This document shows positions 1-8,419 of a stretch of 12,366 bases of DNA, in pieces. The stretch is from Gryganskiella cystojenkinii. Taxonomy: Eukaryota; Mortierellomycota; Mortierellomycetes; Mortierellales; Mortierellaceae. Under the pieces are notes generated by a model. That model was not told the origin of the DNA. It ran no database searches and saw only the letters and a list, made by a program, of their open reading frames with translations. Every line of letters starts with the position of its first letter. Position 1 is the stretch's first letter. A program made the translations under genes and the position numbers. The stretch spans positions 1-12,366 of the forward strand of contig JAAAIG010001021.1 of assembly GCA_015852425.1 (NCBI GenBank), in the 5' to 3' direction.

Positions 1-262
1 AAAAAAAAAAAAGGGGCCTGGGAACGAACTCTGTAGGAATGTTGAGTAACATCGTTTCACAAACACACAGTAACAAAAAGAAAGAAAAAATGAAAGTGGA
101 GTTAACAGGGGGAGGAAGAAAAATGAGGAGTTGGAACGGGTTGAAATACTGTATTTTTATTGTCAACTGCACTTTACGAACTATTTTGGTGCGTTGAGTG
201 TGATTTAGGCTGTGGGGGCGGATTGTTGTGGTTGGATTATCGCTGCTGATGGTTTTGTGCGA
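1..262. other. non-coding, A-rich left end
   Basis: The window opens with a run of twelve A residues, followed by A-rich, purine-rich sequence up to about 140. I see no open frame of useful length, no splice signals and no RNA gene. It may be the flank downstream of the relic that ends at 263. Confidence 0.4.
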
Positions 263-929
263 TCATTGTATCGACGTGATGCTAAGCCATTTTGACTCCT
301 GTCGCTTGACAGACTGCCGTGTCGTCAAAGACAAAGACATAGTGGATACGCCGGATTTCAAGGAGTGCGTGGGCGATGATCTGGTAAGAGGTTTGGTTGA
401 GGTCTCGTGGGGGTGTGATCAAGTGGCTGGAGAGATAGCAAGGTGCAGAGATCCGCGTCGGTCCAGCTTAGCTTGTAAGTGCACTCGAATAGGACTGTAT
501 TCCGGACCTCACATTTGATCGGCCACAAGAAAAGGAAGGCGGTTTTGATCTTCGTATGGGCGTTGATAGCTCAAGCATGCTGGCGATTTGTTGTTGTTGC
601 CTCCAAATTCGGGTTTATACGCCACCTTTTGCGATCTGTTCCTGCAGTTCTCGCTACCAGATCGTTTGGCTCTTGTTGGGAATGATCACCTTCCAGTGAT
701 GAGACCTCTCCGTAGTACCGTGGCGCGTGATCCTATTTAGGTGCTGCTTGGATGAGAAAGCAAAGAGCATTGAGTTGGGGTCGAGGAGCGTGGGCGGAGT
801 AGGCTGTGGTCCGACTGGAAGTGCGTTGTTGTAGTGATGCGAGGCGTGTATTGCGGTCGGTGCTGACGAGTGAATAATAAGCTTTATGGAGACCCATTCC
901 TCATATTCTTCATGCACGTTCTCATTCAC
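263..929 (-). pseudogene. decayed protein-coding gene, Ser/Thr-rich C-terminal part, family unknown
   Basis: No intact frame exists, but minus-strand frames chain into what looks like one old coding sequence. The upper part (929 to about 470) reads through stops at 654-656 (TAG) and 615-617 (TAA). It includes a short helical stretch, RELQEQIAKGGV, and a basic, serine-rich stretch containing STPIRRSKPPSFSCGRS. A one-base frame change near 468-475 leads into the last part, with KLDRRGSLHLAISPAT, a TGA at 419-421, then SSPTHSLKSGVSTMSLSLTT and KRQESKWLSITSIQ before the terminal stop at 263-265. Near 660-735 a third frame also reads plausibly (PRYYGEVSSLEGDHSQQEPN), which suggests further indels. 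The composition fits a disordered, phosphorylation-prone tail of a fungal signalling protein, but I do not recognise the family and assign no function. A non-coding origin remains possible. Confidence 0.4.
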
Positions 930-2716
930 CTCTCCACAAAAAATTGAGAGGATAGCGACAGGGAGAACCTAATAAACAAAGAGTGTGTTTGTTCACCATG
1001 AATCAGAGTCATGACCCTTGACAAAGTGAAGGCCGAGCATCTATAGTCTATGTGCACGAGAGGTCTTCAACAGCGAAGCCTAGAGCAGAAAATGTTTCTC
1101 CGAAATAGGAACGAAGTTGTCCTCCAAACCTACCAAGGCCGGTGGTAGTCGTAAGCATTGATTGCATGCGAACAGGACTCTGTTTCACGCCATGGCTTGT
1201 TCGATAGGAGCGTCTCATAACAGCCAAGAACCCGTTTACCCTTTCCAAAATATTCCCTAAAAAAAAAGAGGGTCCAAAAAACAACCTCCATGCTACGACA
1301 ATCGAATCTGCACCGTCACCCATGTGCGTCGCCACCAAGTCTCTTGAACAAAGCTCTGTGTTAATAATACTCAACGTTTTGTTGCACCGAAGTGAGTGCA
1401 GCATTTTTTTTTTTTGAAAGGTGCGACCATTTGGTCCTCGAATACCGGATAACATCAGAATGGGATATTCGACCGAAGAAGCGAGTTGCGACGCCAACTG
1501 AAGATCGTGTAAGCTGAAGGCTTTCCCGCTTTAGAAAAAGCGGAATAAGCCAGATTACGATGGTAGGAAAATATCAAATGGCAAAGTGTCTACAGTACCT
1601 GTCTCACCAATTCAACTATTTGTTTTTACTTTGAGTGAACTTCTCGAGAGGGAAACTGCATTGCGATTGTTGCAAGGCTGGTGATTGTAGTCACCCAGAG
1701 TCGCACCCTTCTGTCCTGCCGGCATACTTACGGCATTTATACTGTTGCGTTGGAGAACTAATAAACACAGTGCTGCTTGGAATATCACGCACACCAGTCC
1801 CTATTATCGGCCATCATGCGACAGGATGTAGAGTGCTTGTCTCTGTTGCCTGTTTCAGTTTGTGCAGCCAAGAAATATCGAAAGGCATTGAGTGTGGGTT
1901 GAGCGCACTGAACAGGATTTTGAGGTGAGCCAAGTGTAAATGCATACTTGCTTATATCGCAAGGATGATCATCCAAAAAGCCGAATGGACCCGCGGTACA
2001 TGTCTTCATTTTCAAATAACCTTGTGCTGTACTTTACAATAAAAGTTCCTGGCGTGACCAAGAGCAGGTTTTGTCCTTGTTTCGCACCTTTCGGTGTGGC
2101 ATAGCGAGGTAAGCAATAGACTGGTTGGTAAACACATCTCGATAAAATGATCAACGAGAAGGCCTTTCACGCAACTCTTTAGTGCTTCCCTTTGGACCTA
2201 GTGTACAGCCAAAATGAACTTTGACAAGAACGGATCCAGAAAGACTGGTTTTAGTTTTAAGAGGAGCGAACCCGCCAAAAGGAGTGGTTATCATTGAGAA
2301 CATAGGAAGTAACCTTGGGGAATAGCCACATTTTCGAGGTAACAGAGGAACAAAATCCCAGAGAATCGAGGTTGATTGTAGTTTATCATCCCAATCATGT
2401 GCCAACCGCCTCTTGTCCCAGGAGGTTCTAGCTTATCAACCGTTAAAACCTTTAATAACGAGAGCGTGGCTACGTCCTGGTCGATGTCCAAGCTCACCAC
2501 ACTCTTTGCCAATAAACCTAATCAGTACAGATACCATGATCATGTTTGCCTCTGCCCTTGTGGGATTGAATCTTTGAGCTATCAAAAAAAGAGGAGTAAC
2601 AATATGCTTTTGATTAAATGATGAGAGAATAGATAGAAACGACGAAAGATGTCAAGGGCAGCAACTATGGTTTCGTTTCCTCTACCTTTCCTTTCAAGCT
2701 CTTTGCTTACGTAATG
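930..2716. other. about 1.8 kb without a supported gene
   Basis: Both strands carry only short ORFs. The longest is a 149-codon frame on the minus strand (1048-1497). It matches no family I know, has no Met near its upstream end (it opens with TTG) and has a long A/T homopolymer inside. Between 1785 and 2620, minus-strand frames (2291-2512, 2151-2405, 1969-2154) and a plus-strand frame (2397-2621) overlap each other. Each looks partly protein-like and none continues. This could be a very old mobile-element or gene remnant, but nothing diagnostic (reverse transcriptase, integrase or transposase motif) is visible. Confidence 0.45.
1519..1551. repeat. imperfect 33-base inverted repeat
   Basis: The arms GGCTTTCCCGCTTT and AAAGCGGAATAAGCC pair with one mismatch and a one-base bulge across a 4-5 base loop. 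It lies 22 bases upstream of the weak minus-strand ORF that opens at 1497. It may be a chance hairpin or the end of a small decayed element. No second copy was seen, although a partial match (GCTAAAGCGGAA) occurs at about 9446-9457, inside the glycosyltransferase gene. Confidence 0.3.
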
Positions 2717-3124
2717 TTACTCTGTTACTCGGAGAGTCTCTGAGAAAACTTGGAACGTGGCGACTGCCGGGTCGAAGACGAAAGTAGTGGTGGATATTCT
2801 GCTGATGTAGGTCTTCCTCGCGGAAGGGTGCTTGACCATCGAAGCAGAATCCCAATCTTCGCAGTCCGCCTCCGCACCTGAATCTGTCTCTAAGTCACAG
2901 TCAAAGCCCTGAGGAAGGCAATAACGAGGATGGGGGCTGAAGCGGCTCTGACCATGTTTAAAGCCGGCCGAGCTCTACGTTTCTGGGATGCAATTCTTGT
3001 TCGGGCAGTAGAATGTTTCTAAATTGATAGATATCGATATTTGTGCACTTATGGAAGACGGAAAAGGTCTTGGAGCGGCAGAGGCGGGAACGCCTCCTCT
3101 ACCTCCAACTCCGAGGTAATTGGA
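2717..3124 (-). pseudogene. decayed gene or last exon, acidic C-terminus, family unknown
   Basis: One minus-strand frame is open from 3124 to the TAA at 2717-2719, except for a single TAG at 2975-2977: 49 codons before it and 85 after it. The first part is Gly/Ala/Pro-rich (GVGGRGGVPASAAPRPFPSS) and ends with a cysteine pair, YCPNKNC. The second part has an aromatic/basic patch (KHGQSRFSPHPRYCLPQGF), a strongly acidic stretch (CDLETDSGAEADCEDWDS) and then ARKTYISRISTTTFVFDP and FQVFSETLRVTE. The residue composition is clearly protein-like. A Met-to-stop search misses it because the only Met after the TAG is 38 codons from the end. It could be the last exon of a gene with one nonsense mutation (CAG to TAG would explain it), or a pseudogene whose upstream part has become unrecognisable. 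I do not recognise the family and cannot say what it does. Confidence 0.42.
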
Positions 3125-4654
3125 TCATTCGACCATTGTCTTCAGCTGTAAGTCGGCTGGCGTGATCACGCTAAAATATTACATGGCAAATTTATTACTA
3201 CGACTCTGTTGACGGCCGTTATGTTGAAATGTAACCGAAGAAAGGAAAACAAAAAGAACTTCTCTCTGCTTGCATCTGCGAGGCATCGGATGAGCGACAG
3301 TGAGTATGACCAGATGTGAAAACCTCACTATTTTTAAAGGAGAAACCGTTGCAGGTCCGTTGGCGATGCGTTATCAGATCTTTTTAATCGAGCTGCGTGA
3401 TTCGCGAGGCTAGAAACGCACCAAGTTCGAGCTTGAAGTGAGCATGTGGCATGATGAAATGAAGGAAGACTTTGGTGCTGCAAGGATATGGGTTGAGCGT
3501 AATGAAAATTAATCGAAAAGGAAAGTCTAAAGAACTTGCTTTATGTGCCGGATGTGAGAGTGACGTCCATTGATGAGGAATGCGAAACGCGGTTCCTGCG
3601 TGGTGCTTTCTGTTTCATGCTTTCGTTCGGCGGTGGCTTGGAGGAAATTGAAATAGTGGCTGGGTTATTCACTTCGACTTCTTTACCTCACCAGACTCTC
3701 CCCCATGTTCGCTCCACTACCTACTACTCCTCTTGACGATCTCACTGATGGCATACATCCTTCTAAAAAAAAGAGGGGGGAGATAGCAAAGCAAGTGAGT
3801 AAAAAAACGTAACTCCGATAAAAGTCGAAAAACAGACGGGCAACGAGGGATCCGAAGACATCATGAAGAACTGGATTGAATAACCAGGGGCTGCAGAGTG
3901 CCACGTTGGTCTGGTCAGCCGAGGATGTTGTTGTGTCGATATCATTCAGAGAAAGGACGAGATCGATGAAATCTACGGCAACCAGCAGGAGAGCTATCAT
4001 AAAAGTGCACGACTACGGACGCCGAATAGAGAATAGGCCAGATCTCGTCATTAAAGACTATTTTTTTAAACGAATATGTTACACCTATGGTTGACTATGA
4101 GAACTGGAGTGTGACTGGGAAAGAGACTTCGATCACAGCCCCAAAAGCAGAATGGTGCAAGACCTTCATTCTCATCCTATTCTTTCTTCGTCTACTTTTT
4201 AGTTACATTCTGACGCCCATTGGCCCATTGAATTCATTGTTCTCGAACTAGAACCTCAACGGATAGACCCAAATCAAATCTTCCTGTAACTACAGTGTAT
4301 AATAGTACTACGATATGAATCACGGCTTGCACTTTTCTATGAGGAGATACTCGAGCTGTAGTTTTTTAAAGTCAAGACTTTTCCAAAATATGAAGAAAAG
4401 AAGGCGGTTGGGTTCGAAAATACGATACTTACAAGGCGAATTCGGTTTGGGAAATGTCTTGAGTGTATTCCCCATTGAAAAACACGTTAGAGTAGCAAGT
4501 GTGGCGCGGTTCAGAGAAAGCTGTGGACAGCAGTTGCATGTCGGTCAGATTGCAATTAGAACTGTGAAGGACCCTTGTCGACCCTGAGCGTTAAAATCGC
4601 ACACGACACGCACTCACCTTCAGTTCTGATCCAAAACCGCTCTTTCCTTCTGAG
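3125..4654. other. about 1.5 kb without a supported gene
   Basis: Short, patchy frames only. Between 3180 and 3450 the minus strand has two protein-like pieces, one about 28 codons and one about 50, separated by stops. They could be upstream remnants of the relic ending at 2717. A 105-codon ATG frame at 3683-4000 (minus) begins with a hydrophobic segment. Its end runs through a pyrimidine tract closing in TTTTTTTTAG near 3765-3780, which looks more like a 3' splice site than coding sequence. A 90-codon frame at 4315-4587 (plus) is basic and unrecognised. None is supported well enough to call. Confidence 0.4.
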
Positions 4655-4907
4655 CTACCCGCTATACATGATTGTAAGGGACCCTGGAAGTTTCAGGGAT
4701 ATCTGATAAAAACTGGATGACTTTACTTTCTGGTGTATACTTCTCCCCATAGGAAGGATATATCTTGGCAAGGAAATAGTTTCACCTTCCCCGGTCCGTC
4801 CGATCTGTCGGGGAATCAAGGTGATGCAAGGCGTATCGGATGACGATAAAGAAGGGTCGTGGACGCGACAACAAACCACATCAACTATTACCTATCTAGC
4901 TATTTAG
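4655..4907. other. downstream region of the cupin gene
   Basis: This is the stretch 3' of the cupin stop codon on the minus strand. It should include the 3' untranslated region and polyadenylation site. No perfect AATAAA was seen. A 74-codon minus-strand frame here has no recognisable content and is probably fortuitous. Confidence 0.35.
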
Positions 4908-5462
4908 CTAATCATCCTCCTCCTTCGGATCGTAGATATCCCCTCCAGATGTCTTCTCCAACACACTTCCATCATCCGTGACAACAGGCAAACTAGGCAC
5001 CACAACTACAAACAGTCTTGCAACGCCAGCTCCTCGATTAACCCACTCGTGGTTTGTACCCCGACACACAATCACGTCATGCTCCGTAAGCACCTTCTCT
5101 TCCCCACCATCAGTGATAAATCCCACTGTGCCAGTCAGAACGACCGCATAGTCCAGACTGAGGGTACGATGGAACCAACCCGACGTGGGTCCGGCAGGCA
5201 GGTCGATGATGCGACAGGACGGTCCTTTGGTATCAGCAAGGGGAACCAGGGTTTTATGCGGCTCTGTGAGAGGCCGCTGGTTGTCAACAGGAAAGGTACG
5301 CGAGCGATGAATTTGGATCACGCCGAAAGCCGAGTCGGCCCCTGGGGCTGTAAAGTGAGGGGCCGTGATGGGATCATAGGGGTGGAGGACGCTGTCTGAA
5401 GCGAAGTAGGCAGTGCCGTCGGGATGATGGGCAGTAATTACACGGCGGATGGGGACAGACAT
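4908..5462 (-). CDS. small cupin-fold protein, probably metal-binding, intact, single exon
   Basis: The product is a 184-residue protein with one cupin beta-barrel and no signal peptide, so probably cytosolic. Residues 1-85 form an N-terminal extension with conserved-looking pieces (HHPDGTAYF; GVIQIHRSRTFP). The cupin core runs from about 85 to 155. Motif 1 is represented by GWFHRTLSLDYAVVLTGTVG (His98, Asp104) and motif 2 by DVIVCRGTNHEWVNRG (His138, Asn142). The second His and the Glu of the classical HxH...E motif are absent. This matches a widespread fungal subfamily with an HRTxSxDY core, often annotated only as cupin domain protein. Members lie near gentisate-dioxygenase-like or small-molecule isomerase enzymes, but the substrate cannot be read from the sequence. 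The start is an ATG preceded by a purine-rich AAACT context, and a TATA box lies 114 bases upstream. The C-terminus is acidic (PKEEDD). Confident for the fold, not for the reaction. Confidence 0.88.
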   Translation of the reverse strand: MSVPIRRVITAHHPDGTAYFASDSVLHPYDPITAPHFTAPGADSAFGVIQIHRSRTFPVDNQRPLTEPHKTLVPLADTKGPSCRIIDLPAGPTSGWFHRTLSLDYAVVLTGTVGFITDGGEEKVLTEHDVIVCRGTNHEWVNRGAGVARLFVVVVPSLPVVTDDGSVLEKTSGGDIYDPKEEDD

Positions 5463-5575
5463 AGTTTCGGTTGGTCTTGCTTGGGGATTTGTGGAGAGAT
5501 GTCGGCGAAGTAGTCTTTTGGAGGACTGTGGATGAGATGATTGCTCGTATCGTTTGTAGCTGCGTTGCTGGTTGG

Positions 5576-5583
5576 TATTTATA
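5576..5583 (-). promoter_or_regulatory. TATA box of the cupin gene
   Basis: On the minus strand the sequence reads TATAAATA within CTTATAAATACC, 114 bases before the cupin ATG. A start site about 30 bases downstream would give an 80-90 base leader. That leader is CA-rich, as is usual for fungal 5' untranslated regions. Confidence 0.6.
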
Positions 5584-5776
5584 AGAAAGGCGTGCTATAT
5601 TTTTGGGCTGAGGGATGGAAAGAAATGGTTGTTAAACGATATCTGGTAAGGGAGGGTTGGTAAGCACTCGCTTGGTAATACTATCAGTTTCCTAGCAACA
5701 ATTTGTCATGAAAACGTTCACCCTCATCAAGGGATACCTAAGTCTACGCCCAACAATCCATTTTTTGTCCACCAAG

Positions 5777-5882
5777 GCCCTGTGTAAACTTGAGTTAGTC
5801 GTTTGGTCGTTTGGTCGATTTTTTTTTTTGTCTGCGCCAGGCCATGTAACCAAAAAAAATTCGACTAAGTTTACACAGGGCT
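5777..5882. repeat. fold-back element, MITE-like, with about 20-bp terminal inverted repeats
   Basis: The left arm (5777-5801) begins GCCCTGTGTAAACTT and ends AGTCG. The right arm (5862-5882) is its reverse complement except for a 5-base insertion in the left arm. Inside, a T-run after GTCGA (from about 5814) pairs with an A-run before TCGAC (about 5851-5865), so almost the whole 106 bp folds on itself. The left inner end has two tandem copies of GTCGTTTG (5798-5805, 5806-5813). A degenerate copy of the terminal motif, GGCCATGTAACC, lies near the middle (5840-5851). No transposase is encoded and no clear target-site duplication is visible. The size and structure fit a non-autonomous DNA transposon remnant. 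It sits about 195 bases upstream of the cupin TATA box. Confidence 0.7.
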
Positions 5883-6052
5883 AATTGGCTCAGAAAAAAG
5901 CATTTTGCTCACAAAAAAATTTATTACTAAGTGCGACTGCAACTGCGCTTTCACGTTCTGAAATAGCGGAAGTTTTCACTGGAAGGAATGTGAATAACAA
6001 GCAAGCCCCCTTGTCTCCGCTGTAGAAGTTTTCATTTTAGGATAAAAAATAC

Positions 6053-6128
6053 TGCAATCAAGAGGCGAGTAATGGCACAAGGCAGCGATAGAGGTGTGGA
6101 GGTATTGCAATCAAGAGGTGAGCTAATG
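6053..6128. repeat. pair of 22-23 bp direct repeats
   Basis: TGCAATCAAGAGGCGAGTAA followed by TG (6053-6074) recurs as TGCAATCAAGAGGTGAGCTA followed by ATG (6106-6128), start to start 53 bases. The copies differ by one substitution and one inserted base. The spacing suggests a local tandem duplication of about 53 bp whose intervening part has diverged, or a remnant of a mobile-element end. Confidence 0.6.
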
Positions 6129-6398
6129 ACTGCGACAGAGGGCGTAGAGATGCTGTGCTTGCGAGACCCTTTTCTCAAGCCCACGGAATATCAGGGCACA
6201 TGTTCTTGGAACCGACTATCTGTCAAACAGCAGAGCTCCTTGTTCTATAATTTCCAAGAAGGCGGAAGAGTATGCAAGCAGAGGTGATGTTTGCAAAGAT
6301 GTCAATGACGCACGTAACTACTGGCCCGTCAATCCAACTGTCAATGTGACTGAGGGCGCCGATTATAATTCCGAGACCACTGGACAAATAAACTGGCT

Positions 6399-6430
6399 GC
6401 CTTGTCTCGCCTTGCCCTGCCTTGCCTTGC
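6399..6430. repeat. imperfect GCCTT pentamer microsatellite
   Basis: About six imperfect copies of GCCTT/GCCCT lie 38 bases beyond the Fanzor stop codon. This is a simple repeat with no evident function. Confidence 0.6.
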
Positions 6431-6468
6431 TCATAATGAGTCTACTAAATAAGGAAAGAGGAGGGAAA

Positions 6469-8279
6469 CTACTCTTCTATTCTTCTTTTGACTTGATCTT
6501 GACCTTGCTCAACATTCCAGTCGACGGGTGCCTTTCGTTTGACGCTTGCTCGTTTGACAACATTTGACGATCTTGTTGCGGACTGGGGTCGGTAAGGCTG
6601 CAAAGCACGACGCCCATCTGCCCAGGGATATTTACCCTCGGCATCAACAGGTTGCAGGTAACGCGGTCGCTGCTGATTGAAAATGTGACCTCGAACAACA
6701 TTCGCAATGTTGTGGCCACCCATCTCATCTCTGTGCATGTATGCCTTGCAATTTGAGCAAGTAAAAACGCCGAATGTCGACTTGCCCGACGAAATTTTCA
6801 CAGACAGGACACTTCTTGGAGGTATAGTACTCGTTGACACCGACAACAATGTATCCCAACGATCGAGCCTAACAGAGGACACAAAAAGAGAACTAATAAG
6901 TGATATGATATGATTTGATATGGAGACAACTCGAGTAAAACGAAGATCAAAAAAACTGTTTCGCAGCTCCTTACCCGCTGCACAAAATACGACTGGAAAG
7001 TCCCATGAAGAGAGGACAACCTTATCTTCGAGGAGAAGTCGCCAAGACCAATGCCGATGACAACCTTGTCGTCCTTGTCTCTCTTGGCACCTAAAGATCC
7101 CCCAACAAGCTCCAAAAGCAGGTTGGCCATGACCCTGTATTCTTCGACCTTGGCCTTTTGCGCGTTCCATCTGTGTTTTTTCAGAACGACACTATCATAA
7201 AACTTTTCGAGTTGGGTCCTACGTTCTTCATCCGCTCGACGTAATTCTTGATCGATGCTCCTGGTCCACGAAGAGGCGACAGCTTTGACTCGATCTCAGC
7301 TACAGACTGCATCCCCTCCATTTCCTGTCCTCACCGATGCTCCAGCCAACTCCGATGCTTAAAGATAGGCTGGTATACCGCCGTCTGCTTGACCGACTTG
7401 AAAAAAAGATATCACCGTGGAAGAAGTTGTTTGTTCCGCAGATGAAGGCAAAATGGCGCTGGCTCCAACGACGAACGCCTGTCCTAAATCAATCCCCAAA
7501 ATTTTGATCTGGTGAGGGTCAACATTATCTCCCCAAAGCCTGGTCACATCCTCTTGACATTTAACGACATTCCTGACTTCAGTCAAATAGTCATCCGTTC
7601 TTGCCAAGGTGGAGGTAATTCGGTCGGGCCATCTCTCAGAAGGGAGACGACGGTACTTGACACAGTTCAGCTCATTGAGCTTGAATCCAAGGACTTGAAG
7701 ACGGAATCCATCGGTCCTAATTGATCCTCGTAGAAGATACCCAATGGCGGTGTAGGAACTAGGATCGAAGCTGTTCTGACGGAGATCACCGAGATGAATC
7801 CTTATGTCATCTAGCGACATCCTCGTTGCTGACCTCGAGAAATTCTTCTTCTTCTTCCTCTCGTCCAGTGTGTATCCACCAATGTCGGTCAAGAACTTGT
7901 TGAGGAGCAATCCAGGTTCGGCTTCTCCAACCACTTGTCCATCATCGCTAAGAGTGACTTGCTCGGGAATACGGACGTTGAATTCAGGGAAGGCGTACTC
8001 CTGCAATTGACGTCTCAAAAGTGCATCATGCCAAAAGACCTTCGTTAGCTCGAGTTCTGAGAGGTTGACGAACCTGCTGCCCATGGACGAAATAGGAGAG
8101 AGACAGCGGCGGCTCCCTGACGCTCTATTGAGGATGATGAAGTTCTGGAACGGTGCCACCAGAAGAGAGGGCGTACGTGTTAATTTCTCACACGAAGACC
8201 CTATCAATCCGCCGTCCGTTGTGAGCCATATTTCTTTTCCCTCGCCCGCCCGCAATACATCAAGAAGGGAAACGTGCAA
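6469..8279 (-). pseudogene. Fanzor (eukaryotic TnpB-like RNA-guided nuclease), frame-disrupted, one intron
   Basis: Fanzors are transposon-borne, RNA-guided RuvC endonucleases of eukaryotes related to TnpB and Cas12. The frame opens after a stop at 8283-8285, and the first in-frame Met codon is only at 8084-8082. So the N-terminus is truncated, starts there, or lies in an unseen exon. Numbered from 8279: a Lys-rich run (about 145-150); RuvC-I ILGIDLGQAFVVG with the catalytic Asp (about 264, codon 7488-7490); a helical, basic middle region including KKHRWNAQKAKVEEYR; RuvC-II VVGVNEYYTS with Glu (6830-6832); a zinc ribbon CPVC (6800-6811) and CSNC (6748-6759); RuvC-III HRDEMGGHNIANV with Asp (6727-6729); and a basic tail with KRASVKRK, a likely nuclear localisation signal. 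An intron occupies 6869-6974. Breaks: +1 in the A7 run 7401-7407, TGA at 7331-7333, -1 near 7214-7219 and +1 near 6757-6766. Correcting them gives about 568 codons, near full length. Every catalytic residue is kept, so inactivation is recent or partly an assembly artefact. Confidence 0.88.
6869..6974 (-). other. spliceosomal intron within the Fanzor relic (106 bp)
   Basis: The donor is GTAAGG after a CAG CGG codon pair and the acceptor is GTTAG before GCTCGATCG. The intron is phase 0. Removing it joins a conserved SYFVQR segment to ARSLGYIVVGVNEY, which restores the expected spacing before RuvC-II. The interior carries imperfect ATATGAT/ATATCA repeats near 6900-6920. Confidence 0.82.
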
Positions 8280-8282
8280 CTT

Positions 8283-8419
8283 TCAGAACTCTCGAGTCAA
8301 CGAGACTCAAGCGGCTCTATATGCGGGCCTCTTTCCTCTTGACGCTCTCTCCTCACCATCGTCTCGCCTTTGTCATATGAGCCCTTGTTGGTACAGTGGG
8401 TTATATCTCTTTTTATATT
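8283..8419. other. spacer between the Fanzor relic and the glycosyltransferase stop codon
   Basis: This holds the 3' end of the glycosyltransferase transcript and any upstream part of the Fanzor gene. The minus strand just after the glycosyltransferase stop is A/T-rich (AAAATATAAAAAG), which may serve as a polyadenylation signal. No terminal inverted repeat of a Fanzor-carrying transposon was found here. Confidence 0.4.

Larger units (their letters stand above)
5883..6468. other. non-coding region downstream of the Fanzor relic
   Basis: There are 586 bases between the fold-back element and the Fanzor stop. The left part is A/T-rich and includes A-runs near 5893 and 5914. It holds a pair of direct repeats (6053-6128) and a CCTTG-type repeat (6399-6430). 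The only ORF worth mentioning, 71 codons on the plus strand (6072-6287), starts inside the first direct repeat and resembles nothing known. In the TnpB/Fanzor family the guide (omega) RNA is usually encoded at, or just beyond, the 3' end of the nuclease gene, so this is where it would lie. No structure proves it here. Confidence 0.4.

Noticed and set aside
1048..1497. 149-codon minus-strand ORF
   Set aside because: No family resemblance, no Met start at its upstream end, and a length close to what chance allows at this composition. Kept only as a remark in the region entry.
3683..4000. 105-codon hydrophobic minus-strand ORF with an ATG
   Set aside because: The hydrophobicity in its second half comes from a pyrimidine tract that ends in TTTTTTTTAG, more like a splice acceptor. 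No homologue recognised.
5049..5399. 116-codon plus-strand ORF
   Set aside because: It is antisense to the cupin gene and explained by that gene's codon structure; it has no recognisable motif.
6072..6287. 71-codon plus-strand ORF downstream of Fanzor
   Set aside because: It starts inside a direct repeat and has no protein-family features. It is too short to separate from noise.
7331..7333. In-frame TGA in Fanzor as intron, recoding or selenocysteine
   Set aside because: No GT...AG pair of workable length surrounds it and the other frame breaks point to simple decay. CGA to TGA is the easier explanation.
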